NCBI GenBank assembly: GCA_030635465.1
Contig: DAOVYU010000025.1
Span: 1-8,979, forward strand
Length of the DNA: 8,979 bases
Origin: Bacteroidales bacterium
GTDB lineage: Bacteria; Bacteroidota; Bacteroidia; Bacteroidales; JAADJA01
Direction of reading: 5' to 3'
The notes below the pieces were generated by a model, which saw only the letters and a program-made list of their open reading frames with translations, had not been told where the DNA came from and made no database searches. A program made the position numbers and the translations under genes. Positions 6,656 through 8,979 of the stretch are shown here, piece by piece (the first letter of the stretch is position 1; every line of letters starts with the position of its first letter).

Positions 6656-7480
6656 ATGTTTGAACTATTTTCATATCATTTTTTTACAAATGCAATATTT
6701 GCAGCTGTCTTAACCAGCATAAGCTGTGGAATAATAGGCACTTATATCGTATCAAAACGTCTTGTCTTTATAAGCGGAGGAATTACACATACATCTTTTG
6801 GTGGAATTGGTATGGGATACTTTTTTGGATTGAATCCTCTAATTGGTGCAGCAATTTTTAGTATTCTAAGTGCACTTGGCATCGAATTTATGTCGAAAAA
6901 GACTGAAGTCCGGGAAGATTCAGCTATTGCAATTATGTGGTCATTTGGGATGGCAGTAGGTATCATTTTTATTTTCCTTACACCTGGGTACGCTCCAAAT
7001 CTAATAACTTATTTATTTGGAAGCATACTCACTGTTACAAAACTTGATTTAATGATATCTTTTGGAGTAACGATGATTGTTATCATTTTCTTTTTAATGT
7101 TTTACAAAACAATACTATTTGTATCATTTGATCCTGATTTTGCGAAAGCCAGACAAATAAATGTCGACTTAATGAATTACGCTTTGATTACATTGGTTGC
7201 ATTAACAATTGTTATAAATATTAAGGTTGCTGGAATCATTCTCATCATTTCGTTACTCACAATTCCCCAGGCATCAGCAAACCTTTTCTACAAAGATTTT
7301 AATAAAATAATACTCTACTCAATAATTATAGGACTTACAGGATCATTAATGGGATTATTGCTATCATATTATATCAATATTCCAAGCGGTGCAACCATCA
7401 TTTTTACCCTGGTATTAATTTTTCTCATATTGAGACTATTTAGAACAATAAAAATCAGATATTTATCAGACCTAAATTAA
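6656..7480 (+). CDS. znuB: Zinc ABC transporter permease (ZnuB-like, ABC-3 family)
   Basis: The 274-residue integral membrane protein forms the channel of the importer as a dimer with ZnuC. It is strongly hydrophobic, with about seven to eight helices. These lie roughly at residues 10-32, 50-75, 88-110, 113-126, 131-155, 174-206, 217-240 and 245-262. ABC-3 family marks are the SGGITHTSFGGIG segment (40-52, counterpart of the usual GDxxSHxxLPG), PNLITYLFGSIL (114-125), FDPDFAKARQI (158-168) and VAGIILIISLLTIPQASANL (191-210). It is the last gene of the operon; 190 bases separate it from the PorP/SprF gene. No Shine-Dalgarno is seen, so coupling to znuC translation is likely. Confidence 0.95.
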   Translation: MFELFSYHFFTNAIFAAVLTSISCGIIGTYIVSKRLVFISGGITHTSFGGIGMGYFFGLNPLIGAAIFSILSALGIEFMSKKTEVREDSAIAIMWSFGMAVGIIFIFLTPGYAPNLITYLFGSILTVTKLDLMISFGVTMIVIIFFLMFYKTILFVSFDPDFAKARQINVDLMNYALITLVALTIVINIKVAGIILIISLLTIPQASANLFYKDFNKIILYSIIIGLTGSLMGLLLSYYINIPSGATIIFTLVLIFLILRLFRTIKIRYLSDLN

Positions 7481-7492
7481 CTAGCAACCATA

Positions 7493-7542
7493 AGCAATAT
7501 TTAGATAATCAGCCAGTTATACTTCTGATGCTGTTTATTGCT
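7493..7542 (+). terminator. Possible weak stem-loop at the end of the zinc operon
   Basis: Nested inverted repeats are present: AGCAATA (7493-7499) with TATTGCT (7536-7542), and inside them ATCAG (7508-7512) with CTGAT (7525-7529). They begin 12 bases after the znuB stop. There is no T tract and the stem is interrupted, so an intrinsic terminator is only a possibility; it may be a chance structure or an RNA end-protecting hairpin. Confidence 0.25.
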
Positions 7543-7600
7543 ACAAAATAAAATCTATTTACATACGAAATACACCAAACAAAGTGAAACTATCCTTTCC

Positions 7601-7629
7601 CAAATTTGTATAAAATATATAATTTTATA
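7601..7629 (+). promoter_or_regulatory. Upstream region of the PorP/SprF gene: -7-like box and AT-rich inverted repeat
   Basis: CAAATTTG (7601-7608) differs from TAnnTTTG by one base. It is followed directly by a perfect 8-bp inverted repeat, TATAAAAT (7609-7616) and ATTTTATA (7622-7629), with a 5-base spacer. The repeat would overlap the transcription start or the first transcribed bases. It could be an operator or merely low-complexity sequence. No -33 TTTG is visible. Confidence 0.3.
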
Positions 7630-7670
7630 TTAAATATATGCATGGCATATTATCAGTTTTAAATCATTTA

Positions 7671-8720
7671 ATGAAACACATATTACCAAACATATTATTA
7701 CTAATAATTGTATGGATTTTTATTATTCCTTCAACTAAAGCACAGGATCCATATTTTACGCAATATTATAATGCGCCTCTTTTTTATAATCCAGCACTCA
7801 CTGGCATTGACAAAGGTTTAAAAATTCGGGTGAATTACAGAGATCAATGGCCACAATACACAGATGATCTTAAATCATATAATTTTTCGATGGATGTTGC
7901 TGAAAGGTTTATGCCCGGAGCAGGTGGACTTGGAATTATTTTCAACACCAATAAAGAGGGTAAAGGGTTTATTAAAAGAAACCAGATTGGCGGATCATTA
8001 TCGGCAAGAATTAGAATGGGTGATTACTGGACAAGTCAATTGGGATTACTGGTATCATATATTCAAAAACAAATTGACAATGATGATTTTATTTGGAGTG
8101 ACCAATTGGACAACCTTCATGGTTTATTATACCCAAATTCTTCCTTTGCTGGATTTTCAAGCCAAAACACTTCTTATGTTGACCTGAACCTTGGTTATGC
8201 AGTTAAGTATGAAAAGCATTATATAAGTGCTACACTGGGTGTTGCTGTTCATCATGTCACTAAACCAAATGAATCGTTCTCCAGTCTTGAACAAAGATTG
8301 GGTAGAAAATATATCTTCTCATCAGATTTTGTTATTCTGCAAAGGAGTAATCCAAAGAAAGGATTTAAGTTTAATCCCGGGTTATTATATGAATATCTTT
8401 CAGGATATCATACTTTTACATTGGGATCAAACATTGCTAAATCGGTATTGTATGCTGGTGTTTGGTATCGAAGTAAACAATCTCAAATCTATAATTATCA
8501 AGCTGTATCAGTGTTAGTAGGGCTAAATATACCAATGGTAAATAAGTATTCAAGGGTTAAGTTTATGTATAGTTATGACATCAGTGTAAACAACATGAAA
8601 GGAAATGGTGGTGCACATGAAATAACTTTACGATTTGAGTTTGATCAGATTCATTTATTTAAGAGCGGATCATCATTTGCTGATGACTATCCCATCATTT
8701 ATGACCCTGTTATTTTCTAA
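7671..8720 (+). CDS. PorP/SprF-family type IX secretion/gliding outer-membrane protein
   Basis: From the ATG at 7671 the product has 349 residues with a good signal peptide (MKHILPNILLLIIVWIF, then PSTKA) and cleavage expected before QDP. An in-frame ATG at 7638 would add 11 residues and a less typical N-terminus. The mature start QDPYFTQYYNAPLFYNPALTG is the hallmark of the PorP/SprF family. The rest shows alternating beta-strand segments and a closing HEITLRFEF strand, as expected of an outer-membrane barrel, plus about 20 extra residues at the C-terminus. Family members work with the type IX secretion system, for example in secreting or anchoring SprB-like surface adhesins; many genomes carry several paralogues. 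No adhesin or other secretion gene is visible here, so the specific partner is unknown. It is a separate transcription unit from the zinc operon. Confidence 0.9.
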   Translation: MKHILPNILLLIIVWIFIIPSTKAQDPYFTQYYNAPLFYNPALTGIDKGLKIRVNYRDQWPQYTDDLKSYNFSMDVAERFMPGAGGLGIIFNTNKEGKGFIKRNQIGGSLSARIRMGDYWTSQLGLLVSYIQKQIDNDDFIWSDQLDNLHGLLYPNSSFAGFSSQNTSYVDLNLGYAVKYEKHYISATLGVAVHHVTKPNESFSSLEQRLGRKYIFSSDFVILQRSNPKKGFKFNPGLLYEYLSGYHTFTLGSNIAKSVLYAGVWYRSKQSQIYNYQAVSVLVGLNIPMVNKYSRVKFMYSYDISVNNMKGNGGAHEITLRFEFDQIHLFKSGSSFADDYPIIYDPVIF

Positions 8721-8889
8721 CTGTCATTCAATACTTTCTATATAATTACACATCTTAAAATCTATATGTATTTTTATTAGGAATTTGCTGTGTGAATAAA
8801 AAATTATACTTTCTTAGTACTTAAAGTTACTTTACAATCCAGAAATCAAATTCGATTTAATTACTTCGAAACACACCATATAGAATACC
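8721..8889. other. Non-coding spacer after the PorP/SprF gene
   Basis: This AT-rich spacer has no convincing frame. Only weak 5-bp inverted repeats are visible (ACTTT/AAAGT near 8809-8828 and TTCGA/TCGAA near 8851-8870), with no T tract, so no terminator can be called with confidence. Confidence 0.4.
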
Positions 8890-8979
8890 TTAAACCAATT
8901 GAGCTATTGTGATGTTGGTATTTTTCAAGTTGATTCTCCTCATATTAACTTTACTCGTACCAATACCAAAGGGAATCTT
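8890..8979 (-). CDS. Possible C-terminal end of a minus-strand gene, cut by window edge
   Basis: The minus strand is open from the right edge for 29 codons to a TAA at 8890. It ends KVNMRRINLKNTNITIAQLV, a composition (Ile, Asn, Lys) similar to real genes here. It is too short to identify. The plus strand offers a competing reading: an ATG at 8912 opens a frame to the edge with a lysine followed by a long hydrophobic run (MLVFFKLILLILTLLVPIP), resembling a signal peptide. Only one of the two is likely to be real, and possibly neither. Confidence 0.3.
   Translation of the reverse strand, partial: KIPFGIGTSKVNMRRINLKNTNITIAQLV

Noticed and set aside
6742..6966. Minus-strand frame of 74 codons within znuB
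   Set aside because: It is antisense to conserved permease motifs, with no start signals or recognisable protein character.
7864..8517. Two alternative plus-strand frames inside the PorP/SprF gene
   Set aside because: The main frame carries the signal peptide and family hallmark sequence; these are shifted readings of it.
7566..8878. Near-identical 12-mers CGAAAyACACCA at 7566-7577 and 8867-8878 flanking the PorP/SprF gene, considered as insertion or attachment repeats
   Set aside because: One mismatch in 12 AT-rich bases is expected many times by chance in about 9 kb, and there are no terminal inverted repeats or integrase.
1..8979. CRISPR array, tRNA, rRNA, transposase, toxin-antitoxin or phage genes
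   Set aside because: No regularly spaced repeats, cloverleaf, rRNA-like sequence or corresponding protein motifs were seen on either strand.

Overview
The window looks like an ordinary chromosomal stretch from a Bacteroidota bacterium. The DNA is AT-rich. A PorP/SprF outer-membrane protein of the type IX secretion/gliding family is present. Several genes are preceded by the phylum-typical -7 motif TAnnTTTG, and most starts lack a Shine-Dalgarno sequence. The UvrA and ZnuA variants are also of the kind I associate with this phylum. I cannot place it below phylum level from the sequence alone.

Layout, left to right. Positions 1-396 (minus) hold the first 132 codons of endonuclease III (nth), cut by the window edge. 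An 11-bp-stem terminator (444-477) separates it from a small uncharacterised protein (495-743, minus). Upstream of that, on the same strand, is an ECF-type sigma-70 family factor (906-1496) with an unusually strong Shine-Dalgarno sequence and a well-formed promoter (1603-1634). A divergent intergenic region then leads to uvrA (1670-4498, plus), the damage-recognition ATPase of nucleotide excision repair. Two DNA repair genes, one for base excision and one for nucleotide excision, therefore flank the sigma factor, but nothing shows they are co-regulated.

Positions 4556-7480 (plus) form a compact zinc-uptake operon: a Fur/Zur-family repressor, a ZnuA-like lipoprotein, the ZnuC ATPase and the ZnuB permease. 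Junctions are a 17-nt overlap, an 8-nt overlap and an 8-nt gap. The promoter has a TAnnTTTG -7 element. A 17-bp near-perfect palindrome, TTGCAACAATGTCGCAA, begins inside that element and covers the expected transcription start, which is where a repressor operator would sit. The simplest reading is a self-contained feedback loop: zinc-loaded repressor shuts off its own gene and the transporter, and zinc starvation releases it. The solute-binding protein lacks the usual first metal-ligand histidine.

Positions 7671-8720 (plus) encode the PorP/SprF-family protein, preceded by an AT-rich inverted repeat. The last ~260 bases are mostly non-coding. The far right edge is open on both strands and could hold the end of a minus-strand gene or the start of a plus-strand one.

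I did not find a clear novel system, CRISPR array, mobile element, tRNA or rRNA. The items most worth a second look are the palindromic operator, the altered ligand sets of ZnuA and its repressor, and the sigma factor/small protein pair.
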